This document shows, in pieces, positions 10,887-23,800 of a DNA stretch of 64,000 bases. Below the pieces are notes generated by a model that was not told where the DNA came from, did no database searches, and saw nothing but the letters and a program-made list of their open reading frames with translations. The DNA is taken from NCBI GenBank assembly GCA_034440615.1, contig JAOTOM010005185.1, forward strand, positions 1,490,001 to 1,554,000, in the 5' to 3' direction. The stretch is from Ashinkailepas kermadecensis. Taxonomy: Eukaryota; Arthropoda; Thecostraca; Neolepadidae. Every line of letters begins with the position of its first letter. The first letter of the stretch is position 1. A program made the position numbers and the translations under genes.

Positions 10887-11649
10887 TTTGTGACTCAAAA
10901 TACTTTATAATTTCTACAGAGCCCAAGGCAACATAAAACCCTATTTATTTTGATGTTGTCACAGGCGGAATGCGGATAACAATCTTTTGTTTCGCAACAG
11001 AAAACGTGTGATGAAGAACATTTAGATTAATAATTATTGAGTTGTGTGACTATAAAAAATATATTTGAGTGCAAATGAATAAAAGAAAAGCAACAAAAAA
11101 CATGAAAATTAAATGACAATTAATAAATGAAATAAATGCATATATCAGTACAAATTATCAGTACAAATTCATTTCTATGCGCGGTGCTATAAAACCTCTA
11201 GATTTCCCTCTAGAAACGAAAAACCTCTGATTTCAAAATTTCCCCTGAAACGGATGGCCAAAACCTCTAGATTTCAGGGAAACCTCTGATTCTGGCAACA
11301 GTGTGGGTCATCCGGGACAAGTTTCTTTCCTCTATGAAGGAATTTGGCAGTAAAATATGGAAGTGAATTACTTCCGCTATTGTAGCGCACTACATACAAG
11401 TTATTGGGATACATAACATAGCAAATTGGATAACATCGCTCCTTACTGGCCTCGCTGCCGCTCGTGGTTTTTTGTGGGTATGGACTGTTGAGTGGTAGGT
11501 AATATTCAGAATGGGAAACTTACTTTCCGGGTTTGGAGTCGGAGTGCATACCGACTTCTTCCGGAGTACATTTTCATGGACATTATTTTTTTATGCATGG
11601 AATATGTTTACCAGTAACCGACCGGAAAAACCTATGTAATCAGTACCTA

Positions 11650-12234
11650 GGGGAAGAGGGGGGGGGGGGAAGAGGTATCTGAACACGTTCTGTTTCCTGA
11701 ACACCTACCTTTAGTCGTCTCCCACATCATGTTCAGTGCATAAATAACAAAAAGATGGTGGTATTCATAAATGATAGACCTGCCACTACCAAAATATGAA
11801 AGTCTGATCACAGTTCTACCTATGCTTTGTGTATGGAGGTTGTGAAGTTCACAGGAACCATTTTAGGCTTCCAAGAGCAGTTGGCTTAAGGGAACCATAA
11901 GGAAGTGACTTTCAATTTTGTTTGCAATTACACCAGCATTTTTTTTTAGTGTCTACTAGTAGCTTGTACCACAACAGCTACAGTGAGGTAATCCTGAACA
12001 ACAACATTTTCGTGTTCAGAATACGGCACACCACTATAAAATAATTATGTTTTAAAGTTCCTCTTTGCAAATGGTTAGAGTATTTTCATTGAAAGGAACT
12101 GTTTGAATATGGATAGCTTGTTTACTTTTGTGTTCAGTAAACACAGTACAATTACTGGTTCAGCCATACAGAAGCAGCAGTAGAGCTGTTTGTTGCATAA
12201 TGCCTTAAGTGTTCAGAAACCCCCCCTCTTCCCC
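11650..12234. mobile_element. Possible small TIR element (MITE-like)
   Basis: The left end reads GGGGAAGAGGGGG..ATCTGAACAC and the right end is the inverse (GTGTTCAGAAAC..CCTCTTCCCC). Flanks could be a TA or ACCT duplication; the exact boundary is ambiguous because of the poly-G run. There is no coding capacity. Confidence 0.45.
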
Positions 12235-12696
12235 TACCTACATAATATGTATAAGTAATATGCATTGTCATTTTTGGTAAAATCAAATGTCAAAACATAG
12301 GAACAAAGAAGTGAACAATGGATGGCACTGCCTGGCAGTGACTTGTGATAATCAGCACTGTTTCGTCTCATAACCCACAGGAGCAATGCGCTTTCCTTTC
12401 ACTGTTGGTCTCAGTACAAGGCTAGCTATATGTCAGTGTTTCAGTGTTTGTTTTTATTGATACCTTTGTTCCCACATTTGTGTCGGAGTACATGTGAAGC
12501 CATCCTATCCAGTATGAACCCGGAGTGCAAAAGTGTTTTCAGAGATAGAATCTCTTAAGAAGTGCCTTAATTCCCACCCTGGTAATATCCCATAAAAGGT
12601 TTATTGTGATTTGACATGTGTATGCTACTCTAACCAGAAATATTCAGTCCTCTATCATGCTTGGTTTTAAGCCAGTGATAAATTATTTAAAAAGTA

Positions 12697-13160
12697 GGGT
12701 GGAATAGACCACTTACTGAACACTCAATTCACCTTCCCAAAGAAGTATTGCATTTTTCTTGGTGCCTGCTTGTGAAGTCTTCTCTTCATGCCTTGTTTCT
12801 AACTGTATCCCATTTATAAGTCTCATGTTTATGCTCACCATAACAGATGCAGGATAGTGATAACGAACATCCCTTAGTGAAATTCCAGGTAAAGGGATTA
12901 CCTATGATGTGCCATGCTACACAATGCCAGCACAGCTATTTGTATTGCTATCATTGATATTGGTGTTCCCAAATTAGGAACCTCCCAAAACATGCAAAAC
13001 AAGTAGTTATATGGATACAATTGTCTCAAAATGTGGTTTTAAGGATCAAAGTATTTTAAACAGCATTATTTCCATGGCAATTTCAACATCCTCCTGTACC
13101 TGTGTTGACATCTCAAACCTGATGAAAATTCAATATTTTAACACTGTTTTAAGCAATCCA
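12697..13160 (+). repeat. Dispersed ~465-bp repeat, copy 1
   Basis: It matches 18,438-18,893 and 20,972-21,440 along its whole length. Shared blocks include CACTTACTGAACAC, TTCTTGGTG, AACTGTATCCC, GATAACGAACATCCC, CTATGATGTG, and ATTATTTCCATGGC near the end. No ORF is shared. It is likely a non-autonomous element. Confidence 0.8.
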
Positions 13161-13259
13161 ACATCCATAAGATGTATGTGATCCAACATCCATAGGCAGG
13201 GCTATAATTGGAAAGATATGCTGTTACTGGATTTGTAAAAATATATTTGTGCTTTAAGG

Positions 13260-13645
13260 TGTTGTATGAATTCTTGTAATATAGCTTTCCAATGCATTGT
13301 TGATGAGATCATGGGACTGTTTATTTTCTGTGCAAATGCTTACTTTTCAGTTTGTGTTCAAAAGAACACATTCTTGACACCCCCACAAAAATGAATTGAA
13401 CATTTTTATAATTTGCAATGAAGGCCTAACATAACCTAACTTAACCAAACCTAACCCCTTGTATGTTTCATGGATGTAAAATGTGTGTAAACTTGTCTCA
13501 TGGTTACCCTAAGCTGCAATAATACCAATTTGTCTTGGTATGTTTGAGTGATGTCATGAACAACTGACTGGCAGTCAGCTGATGGTGACTTAGATACCTT
13601 CTTGATATAAAGAAAGTGTGAGGGATTGAAGATTACCAAAAGTTG
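13260..13645 (+). repeat. TTAGG-bearing dispersed repeat with palindrome, most complete copy
   Basis: In order: TTTATTTTCTGTGCAAATGC, TTTGCAATGAAGG, a CCTAAC-rich tract (complement of TTAGG units) at 13,427-13,455, TTTCATGGATG, TGGTTACCC, GCAATAATACC, TGAGTGATGTCATGA, the CAGT-palindrome, and GATATAAAGAAAGTGTGAGG. It joins the two sub-repeats seen separately at 520-740 and 5,950-6,320. Confidence 0.7.
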
Positions 13646-14707
13646 CTAGATAAGCTTTAAGGAATCCAGTCCATGCCTTACTTTGAGATTCACAAGGGTC
13701 TGCTGATGCATAAATATAAGATTTTCACATTTCTACTGCACTTTGTTGCATTTCCACACTTGTAATACATTTGGAAAAGTGTTTGCATTAGTTGATCATA
13801 AGAACAAGACTATGTAGGTTTGTGTGCATGTATGTACATATTTACACAGATATGTAGGTATTTATGTATTAGGTTGTTTGTTTTTACCACCAAGCCTGTT
13901 TTTTGCTGACTTTTCCACTGATAAAAACTGACATGTCAAAGCTGTTTTTGCTAGTGTTTACTGGTAGGGGTCCTGCAAATACTTCACTTAAATCTTTTTC
14001 AGAGAAAACAAATATTCTGTTTGTATGTCTAGCTGAGTGTCACATATTTTACAACATGAGTAATATATAGAACTAGAAAACAATTAGAGCTGAAAATGTC
14101 ACAAGTTTTGTAAACATGACAATAATGTTTGGCCTATTTTTGCCAGTTTTATCAGTTTTTACTTGTAAGAACAGGTTGTTATTGGGAAAAACTGTTTTCC
14201 AGTAACACCCCCATCCCTCGTATGTATTCATATTTTGTATGACCCATGATCTCTGATGCATCAATAAATTGGACTAACTGTTAAATTAATGTTTGGAAAT
14301 GACAAAATGCTGCACCCTGTGACATCATTAAGGTCATGTGATGTATGTACAACTCAAATGTATATTCATAATTATTTATAATTTAGGATTTGTAGTCATA
14401 ATTATAATTGATATTCAATTAGATATTACATTTGAAACCATTGGGTGCTAAATGACCAATGCAGTCCATGCACACTAAAGCCCCAATAACTAACTAACAT
14501 TTGAAGCCATCCAATGCATGGTTTTTGAACCATTCCATCTTGCACCATTTAGGTTGTGCAGCTTGCATATGAAAAGCAAGCTGATGTTCTCTGTATATCA
14601 GGAATCTGGTATTGCATGCTTTGTTCTATCCTAACAAGGCAGTTTTCCTTTGTAGTGCCTTCATGAAATATAGCATTTACTCTCAACAGATGCTACACAG
14701 CTGAAGA
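13646..14707 (+). other. Upstream region of INTS10
   Basis: AT-rich sequence without a convincing gene. A short element tail (14,447-14,496, ending AATAACTAACTAAC) resembles a SINE end. The 5' UTR and promoter of INTS10 must lie here or immediately before 14,708, but no clear TATA box or initiator can be singled out. Confidence 0.4.
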
Positions 14708-14884
14708 ATGCAGATGCAGCAGATGGAGAGGGTCAGTGCTCCAGTGAGCTGGAACCGCGATCCAGATGAAGAGGCATACTTCACAAGTCGATCCCAGGAG
14801 CTGGAGCAGGCTGGGGAACTTGACCAGGCCAGAGCATGTATATTGGTAGCACAGACAGTGTATCCCAGGAGCTTTGTCATTAAG
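14708..14884 (+). CDS. INTS10: INTS10 exon 1 (aa 1-59)
   Basis: It encodes the N-terminal helices (FTSRSQELEQAGELDQARAC, VAQTVYPRSF), matching the family's start where residues align with the human 'LITARSLYP' block. ATG at 14,708 follows an in-frame stop at 14,702. The donor is AAG|GTGAGA, phase 0. Confidence 0.9.
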
Positions 14885-17800
14885 GTGAGAGTGCAAGATG
14901 GTGGTAGACATTGAACTGCTTCTTTTGACAATCCTTAATTGTATGTGGTTCTATTCTTTCTGAATAATTTTACCTCAAGGTAAGCTGCACTTCAACCACT
15001 CAGAGCCTGTACATTGCATTGTATGTCGTTTCTGCACTTGAGACAAAGATACTCGTGCAAGTAGAGGAACACCTTATCTCCTACCAATATTGTGATGACA
15101 CTGATATCAGGGATCGACTATGGTGCAGAGTTAATGGCTACTGCAGTTGTATGTTGTATGCAATTCAAGTGGAAACACCATCCACAGGAGGACAAAACAA
15201 ATTCCTGATCAGTGTTCCATATCAATTTTGGAATTCCAGGACATTGCCTGTAGGATCATGGAAGATGCGTAAGTTGTTCCAATATGAAAACGATGTTACA
15301 TGTTAGTAGTTTGCAGTTTTAATTAATTGAAATTCATTGGAATCCACATGTAAGTGACGATTCATATTTCTAAGCAATGACTCGGTCCTATCTGATAACC
15401 AACATTTTAACTTCAGGTATCATCTGCATGAATGTTCTTGTGTTAATTCTCAGGCTGAAGCAGTGTTCGTGGTTCAGTTGGGACTGATATCCGGCGCTTC
15501 ATGTTTCAGTTTGAGGCGTATCGCCTGGATCGCGACGCGCTGTGTATCAAAGAGTCGGCAGCCCACCTGCAGAGACTGTGAGTACCATGCTGGAGTATCA
15601 GGCGTGCCATAAGTACCGTCCCAGAACGTTGGTGTACCAGGACATCTGGTCTAAATTCGACCAGATGTGAATGGATTATCCAGCATTAAATGCTGGATAA
15701 TCCAGTGTTATGGGCATTTCGACAGAGCGCGCCTGGTGATGTGGAGCATAGAGGACCGGTTCCGTGCACCCGATTCCTTGTGCTCTCTGGTGCCGCTAGC
15801 TACCGATACATTTTGACCTGTTTGGTGAGTGGCCGAGAACCAATGGCAATGCCTAGGCAACTGGAAGACGTGATAAAGGGAATTGGATGTTTGAGTAGAT
15901 TGTGGATTAGGTGCCGCCGTCACGAAGTACGGCGCTGGAATATTTTCTTTTTCTGATACGGCAGCTGACGGTATCGACTAGTTAAGCGAATCGTAGACAT
16001 TATTTTGGCCGTGCATAATCACGACATTCTGTACTTCAATTACTTTTAAACGTGGGAACTTATTTTATTTCTTCAGAGTCAGAAATTCTCCCATGGGTTT
16101 ATGAGAAGATGTGTAATGTTCTTGATCGATTGGACCCCGTTAATTATGTGCAGTCTCGGAATAAGATGGCGTAATGAGACGTCCTGCGCCTGACTTCCTG
16201 CACCGCCAGGTTGATAGTCGCCTCTGTGAACTTCTTGCCCTGCTGCCTGTGGGCGCCACCAGCTTGGGACCGTCCGTGTGACTTGACGCGACGGCTGACC
16301 TCGCAGGGTAACATCGTGGCGTCTAGCTGGAGAATGTCTGGGTGATGTCTCCTGTGACTTACCCTGATCTGACCTGATCTGACCACGCAGGGTAATATCG
16401 TGGCGTCTAGCTGGAGAATGTCTGGGTGATGTCTCCTGTGACTTACCCTGATCTGACCACGCAGAAGACCGCTAGCTGGATGTTGCCTGTCGCGACGTGA
16501 CCTGACCTGACGTGACCCCGTCTGACCTAACCCGGGCAGGTGCCGCCAGTTCCCCGACGAGCCGGCGCTGTGGGCCGAGATGCGTGGCGTGGCCGACGCT
16601 CTCCGCAGCGAGGAGGCCGACAGCCAGAGCCGCTTCCTGCGCCAGGTGTTTTGCCATCTGTCCACTGGTAGGTGCCCGCCGAAGCTCCACCAACCGAGCC
16701 GGTGGTGGCAGACCGTGGGCTTGTTTCACATGGCGGCACGCCGTCCGTTGAACTGCCGCCGCACAGTTTGGTGCGAATGGTGCAATGTCTCGCACCTGGC
16801 TGATGGCTGCGACCCGGTATGTCGTTCGAAGAGACAGAATGGGCGCCCAGGACAATGGATGGCGATGGAGATAGTGACGCGCTATGTCACCAACTCCAAG
16901 AAGATGTGTTTCAGGCAAACTGAGTTGAATCGAAACCGTAACCTTTGATGCGAAGTGTAACCATCTCTGTTTTAAAGATGGGTGAATATATGTGAACAAT
17001 AAACTTGTCCACATTGCCCGTTGACGATGTACGACCCTGTTGCTCTTTTCCTTTGCGTCTCTGCCAGGGACAACTGGGCAGCAGTCGATGATGCCTCCGT
17101 TACATATAACACACACCAACATGTCTGGCGGAAATGCTTTGTTTCAGCAGGGCACTTGCACGGTTCGTGGACGTGACGTGCCATCTCGAGATGTATCCAT
17201 GCTAATTGAATATGTTGCTAGTTGGCATTAGGGGAGCTGCATAATATGAGCATTGACCTTGACTTCATTGCATTGATTGCATGTAAAAAAAAAAAACAAC
17301 CATAAAAAAAAAAGGGGGTGGTGAAAAAAAAAAAAAAATAAAAAAAAAAATTATATTTTTTTTCATTTTTTGCCGGGGCCAGGGCCAAGCCCCTTAATTT
17401 TAAATTAAAAATATTTTTTTTTATTATATTTTTAAAAAAAAAAAAAAAAAAAAAGCATTTCGGTGTATTAAATTAATTGTGTAAGCTTTACCTGACGAAT
17501 AGTCCGTGGGCTACTTGGAAGCAAACCAGGCTGGAACCGAATCCCAAGTAAAAAATAACCACTAAGTTATGGACATCATATGATCATTATGGTCGTTGCG
17601 TCCTAAAGCCCAAATAAACAACACATTGTGATTGACTGTGACGATAGCTGTACCAGTGACTATGGCGATAACTGTGACGATAGATGAGGCAGCAATTGTG
17701 ACTTTAGCTGACGCTAACTTGGATATTGGTGGTAACTGACTGCAGCTGACGCTAACTGACGGTATTGGTGGTCACTGACGGCAGCTGACGATAACTGACT

Positions 17801-20800
17801 GTATTTGTGGTAACTGACGGCAGATGACGTTGACTGACGGTATTGGTGGTAACTGACGGCAGCTAACGTTGACTGACGGTATTGGTGGTAACTGACGGCA
17901 GCTGACGTTGACTGACGGTATTGGTGGTAACTGACGGCAGCTGACGTTGACTGACGGTATTGGTGGTAACTGACGGCAGCTGACGTTGACTGACGGTATT
18001 GGTGGTAACTGACGGCAGCTGACGCTGACTGACGGTATTGGTGGTAACTGACGGCAAATGACGTTGACTGACGGTATTGGTGGTAACTGACGGCAGATGA
18101 CGTTGACTGACGGTATTGGTGGTAACTGACGGCAGCTGACGTTGACTGACGGTATTGGTGGTAACTGACGGCAGCTGACGTTGACTGACGGTATTGGTGG
18201 TAACTGACGGCAAATGACGTTGACTGACGGTATTGGTGGTAACTGACGGCAGATGACGTTGACTGACGGTATTGGTGGTAACTGACGGCAGATGACGTTG
18301 ACTGACGGTATTGGTGGTAACTGACGGCAGCTGACGTTGACTGACGGTATTGGTGGTAACTGACGGCAGATGACGCTGACTGACGCCAGTTGTGACGTCA
18401 GCTGTCCTGCAACAACTGTGGGCCAGTGATACATTTTTCGCGGAATAGGGTGTAATATGCCACTTACTGAACACTGAATCGACATCCTTTCCAAAGGAGT
18501 ATCGACATCGTGCTTCTTGGTGCGTGTTTGTGAAGTCGCCATGCCTCGTCTCCAACTGTATCCCGTTTACAAGTGTAATGCTTATGCTCACCATAATGGA
18601 TCCCGAATCGTGATAACGAACATCCCATAATGCATTTCCAGGTGAAAGGATTAGCTATGATGTGCTATGTTATACAATGCCAGTTTATTGCATAGTTGTT
18701 TTTATCGTTATCGTTGTTATCGGTATCCCCAACTTATATTCCTCTCAAAACACTCAAAACGAAAACGGTGACATGTTCGCAATTGTCTCAACACTGGGTT
18801 TTCAGAACTTCACTAAGTTTTACTAACATTATTTCCATGACGATTTCGACATCCTCCTGTACTCGTTTCAACAGCTCACACCTAACGAGAAGTCATTACA
18901 TGCACACTGGTGTGGGCCTGCTTGTGACGACGTCTGGCGGTCTGACTGTGACGGTGCACCGTGTTGTCCGGCAGAGCTGCAGCACCGCGCCCTGTCGGTG
19001 ATCGCCGACCGCGGCAGCGACACACTGGTGTGGGCACACTTGTGACGACGTCTGGCGGTCTGACTGTGACGGTGCACCGTGTTGTCCGGCAGAGCTGCAG
19101 CACCGCGCCCTGTCGGTGATCGCCGACCGCCGCAGGACACACTGGTGTGGACACACTTGTGACGACGTCTGGCGGTCTGACTGTGACGGTGCACCGTGTT
19201 GTCGGCGAGCTGCAGCACCGCGCCCTGTCCGTGATGCCGACCGCCGCGACACTGGTGTGGGTACACTTGTGACGACGTCTGGCGGTCTGACTGTGACGGT
19301 GCACCGTGTTGTCGGCGAGCTGCAGACCGCGCCTGTCGGTGATCGCCGACCGCCGCAGCGACACCCTGGTGTGGGCACGTGACGACGTCTGGCGGTTGAC
19401 TGTGACGGTGCACCGTGTGTCCGGCAGAGCTGCAGCACGCGCCTGTGTGATCGCCGACCGCGCAGGCACACTGGTGTGGGCACACTTGTGACGACGTCTG
19501 GCGGTCTGACTGTGACGGTGCACCGTGTTGTCCGGCAGAGCTGCAGCACCGCGCCCTGTCGGTGATCGCCGACCGCAGCAGCGACACACTGGAGCACTGT
19601 CAGCTGGTGCTGCTGCTGCTCAACAGGTTCCCGCACATGGTCAACGGCCACGGGGTCAGTACGGGCCGCGGTACGGTCACGGGGTCAGTACGGCCGTAGT
19701 ACGGTCACGGGGTCAGTACGGGCCGCGGTACGGTCACGGGGTCAGTACAGGCCGCGGTACGGTCACGGGGTCAGTACAGGCCGCGGTACGGTCACGGGGT
19801 CAGTACGGGCCGCAGTACGGTCACGGGGTCAGTACGGGCCGCAGCACGGTCACGGGGTCAGTACGGGCCGCAGCACGGTCACGGGGTCAGTATGGGCCGC
19901 AGTACGGTCACGGGGTCAGTACGGGCCACAGTACGGTCACGGGGTCAGTATGGGCCGTAGCACGGTCACGGGGTCAGTACAGGCCGCAGCACCGTCACGG
20001 GGTCAGTATGGGCCGCGGTACGGTCACAGGGTCAGTACGGACCGCAGTACGGTCATGGGGTCAGTACGGGCTGCAGCACGGCCACGGCGTCAGTATGGGC
20101 CGCGGTACGGTCACAGGGTCAGTACGGACCGCAGTACGGTCATGGGGTCAGTACGGGCTGCAGCACGGTCACGGCGTCAGTATGAGCCGCGGTACGGTCA
20201 TGGGGTCAGTATGGGCCGTAGAACGGTCACGGGACCAGTACGGGCTGCAGCACGGTCATGGGGTCAGCACGGGTCGCAGTACGGTGATGTGATCAGTACA
20301 AGCTGCAGCACGGATAGGGGGGCAGTGCCCAGTTGACGATCATGGCGGGAGCGTGGGTCTGCTGTCCCAGGGTCAGTGCTCTCCGAGCGATTACGAGGTC
20401 AGTGGTGGGTCAAATATCATATGTTGGGACATTAGTCACACATTCCATCTGAGTCCATTGTGTTAACGTCATGGTGCACCAGCTAGGTATGATATCAACA
20501 ATCAAGACTGCTCTACCCGACGCTGCATACGGCAAGGAGCTTCGAAACGAATATAGTAGATCATCAGGGACGAATAGATAACCTCTGGTCAGGTAATGTC
20601 GTACAGTGCATATGTTCACGCCCTTGGTGATAATATGAGTGATGCAACTGATAACCCAGTCCTTAGGGGCAGTTGGAGCTGTGCCTCCACTGACAACCTC
20701 CTGACCCCCCCCCCCAGACCAGGGTGGTGTACCCACATTGACTACCTCCTGACCCCCACAGACCAGTGTGATGTACCCACACTGACTACCTCCTGACCCC

Positions 20801-23800
20801 CACAGACCAGGGTGGTCGATCTGCTATTGACCGCCGAGAGACACGCGCCCTTCAAGTCGCCGCTCAACAAGTACCGCAAATTCCTCGGTGAGTGATTCGG
20901 ACCCAGCGGCTCCCTGGACCCGGGGTCCGGGTCGTGGGTTCGGACTCATCGATCCATTGCCAAGTTGTTCCTGAAATAGGGTGGAATATATCACTTACTG
21001 AACACTAAATCGACATCCTTCCCAAAGAAGTATCACAGCGTACTTCTTGGTGTGTGTTTGTGAAGTTTACGTGCCTCGTTTCTAACAGTATCCCGTTTGT
21101 AAGTTTGATGCTTAAGCTCGCCGTAGTGGATCCGGTGTCGTGGTAACGAACATCCCGCAGCGCAACTCCAAGTACAGTGATTAACTATGATGTGGTATGT
21201 TATACAATATCAGTTTATAGCATAGGTATTTGTATCGTTATCCTTCATATCGGTATCCACAAATTAAATATATATCAAGACATGCACAACAGGTACAGTT
21301 ATATGTACGTAATTGTGTAAAAACTGGGTTTGACGGACTAAGTATTTGAAGTAGCATTATTTCCATGGCGATTTCAACATCTTGCTGTACCTGTCTCCAC
21401 ATCTCACACCAAACTACATACCATTATTTTAACACTGCATCGATCGAGTTCGTTGAGTGCGGTATCAGCACGGTAGAGGCATCAGTCTGCCACTCTCGGG
21501 TGACTGGGTTGCGGTGGCTGGTGGGTCACCTCGGTGGATGGGACAGGTCTTGGGGTGCGCTGGCTGGTGAGTTGCCTCAGGTGGAGGGACAAATGTGGGG
21601 TACAATGGATGGTGGGTCGGACAGATCTGGGGGTGCGCTGGCTGGTGAGTTGCCTCAGGTGGAGGGACAAATGTGGGGTACAATGGATGGTGGGTCGGAC
21701 AGATCTGGGGTGCGCTGGCTGGTGAGTTTCCTCAGGTGGAAGGACAAATGTGGGGTACAATGGATGGTGGGTCGGACAGATCTGGGGTGCGATGACTGGT
21801 GGGTGGAACAGGTCCCCGGCATGGTGGTTGCCGCATAGACGGTGAGTGCTGCGCGAAGGTTCGCTATGTTGGCTCGCAGGCACTTCAGCGAAGGACATTA
21901 ATGAAACAGTCATGTGTTAGTTGTGTTAAGAAGCTGGTTCGGTTTATTGGTGCCAAGTGTGGCCACGCCTGTGGATGCTGATCTGCGAGAAGTCCTCGCA
22001 GTGCAGTTGTAGCCCAGTACAGCCCAGTGTAGCGCAGTGCAGTCGCAGTGTCAGTTGTGGCTCCGGCTGTCCTGGGCGAGGGCAGCCGGGGACGTGCATC
22101 GACCTGAGGTGTCCCGTTCCTGACGTGACCTGACCTTGATCCGACGCGACTCGACGAGACCCGAGGTGACTTGCTGATGTCTTCGTCTGAGCGCTTGCCT
22201 GGACCCGCCACTATCTGACTACGCGTCACACCTCTCCCAGTGTGTGACCTGCTGCCGAGCCTGCTCAACTCGAAGGCGTCCGACCTGACGTACAAACAGC
22301 TGGTGCGACTGTTCCTGCGCAGCGTCGAGTTCTACGTCTGCTACGTCACGTCAGACAGCAACAAGATCGAGGTAGGCTCGGGTGCCGCGTCCGCGCCGGC
22401 TGTTACACACACGCACCTGGCACACGGCGGGCGGACGTCCGCGCCGGCTGTTACACACACACACGCCTAGTACACGGCGGGCGGACGTCCGCGCTGGCTG
22501 TTACACACACACACGGTACACACACATACACACATTACACACACGCCTGGTACATGGTGGGCGAACGTCCGCGCTGGCTGTTACACACACACACACACAC
22601 GCCTGGTACACGGCGGGCGAACGTCCGCGCTGGCTGTTACACACACGCCTGGTACACGGCGGGCGGACGTCCGCGCTGGCTGTTACACACACACGCCTGG
22701 TACACGGCGGGCGGACGTCCGCGCTGGCTGTTACACACACACACACGCCTGGTACACGGCGGGCAGACGTCCGCGCCGGCTGTTACACACACGCCTGGTA
22801 CACGGCGGGCGGACGCATGACACGCCTCGCCTCCCGACGGCACGCTGCTCAACTCGGCGTGCCCGACATGCACGTCACGTGTCGGGGGGACAGGGCTGTG
22901 CTGGGGGTGCGGGTGTTGTCCCATGGCATCTGTGATGTAGGTATTTTTTGTCTCAACAGTCAATGCCGGCGGCTGGTGCGATCAGCTGGCTGCCGTGTTG
23001 TTGCAGGGCACCGGGGACGAGGAGAGTGTGGAGCTGAAGCTGGCAGACCCGTGGCAGGACATGTGCACTGTCTGTCAGTTATGCGCCACAAAGCTCCGTT
23101 GGCAGCTCGCCGATGTGTTCACGCACAAACGGTGGGTAGAAAATGTCGCTGTCTCCATCACTGCGGCAGGTATGGAAGTGCGGCATGCTGCACGCGGATT
23201 TAGCGTTGAAGTATATTACATGCTAAAAAAGACAGTTTCCATGATGTTTAGCCAATTCGAGTCGAATGTTCACTCATGGCAGAGGCATGTTTATCCTACT
23301 TAGCCTGACCTCGATTCGTTGGGCGTGGTCCGGCAATGGTGGACCTAACCTGACCTGACCGCAGGTCACGTGACTTGGTATGGCAACAGCTACACTCGTT
23401 CTACCGTGAGCACGCGACCAGCCTGGAGGACTCAGGCGTGCAGAAGCAGCTGCTGTACTGCACGGCGGCCGTGATGCTGCAGTCTCTGGTGGACTACACC
23501 CAGAGAATCGATCCCACCTTCGCCCCAGGTGAGCTCACCTGTCGGCTGGGCTCCGGTGAAGTTCACCACAGGTGGAGGTGTACCAGCTGGAAGAGACGTG
23601 CTCTGCATTCGTCTACTACTGTAGTCCAGCCTCCCAGATCCACTGCGCTATTTGGCCGTGTCTCAATCACCAGCGTTCTGCGCATGAGGGGCTTCTTAAC
23701 GTTTTTTTGTTTGTTGTTGGTTATTTTCCCTTTATTGTAAGCATATCATAAATATTGTCCCTTGCATCCCAATATAATTCACTTAGTATATCGCTATGTG

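Larger units (their letters stand above)
6902..11303 (-). mobile_element. Complete hAT-superfamily DNA transposon
   Basis: The left terminus is CACTGTTGCCAGA at 6,902-6,914 and the right terminus is its exact inverse at 11,291-11,303. Both are followed inward by subterminal AAACCTCTAGA/AACCTCTGAT motifs repeated several times. An 8-bp direct duplication, TGGGTCAT, flanks it at 6,894-6,901 and 11,304-11,311, the hallmark of hAT insertion. It encodes one long transposase on the minus strand. The left interior (7,000-8,750) is not transposase: it holds poly-G tracts and a fragment of an unrelated non-LTR element. Intact ends, duplication and ORF suggest a recent insertion. Confidence 0.93.

Noticed and set aside
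15019..15306. 95-aa ORF in INTS10 intron 1
   Set aside because: No recognisable motif, and removing it as intron gives an uninterrupted family match.
17701..18386. CRISPR-like array
   Set aside because: Head-to-tail repeats with no unique spacers in a eukaryotic intron; the same holds for the other arrays.
20806..20821. Alternative exon 5 acceptor after GACCAG
   Set aside because: It would break the frame and lose the VVDLLLTAE match; CCCACAG|ACC keeps phase 0.
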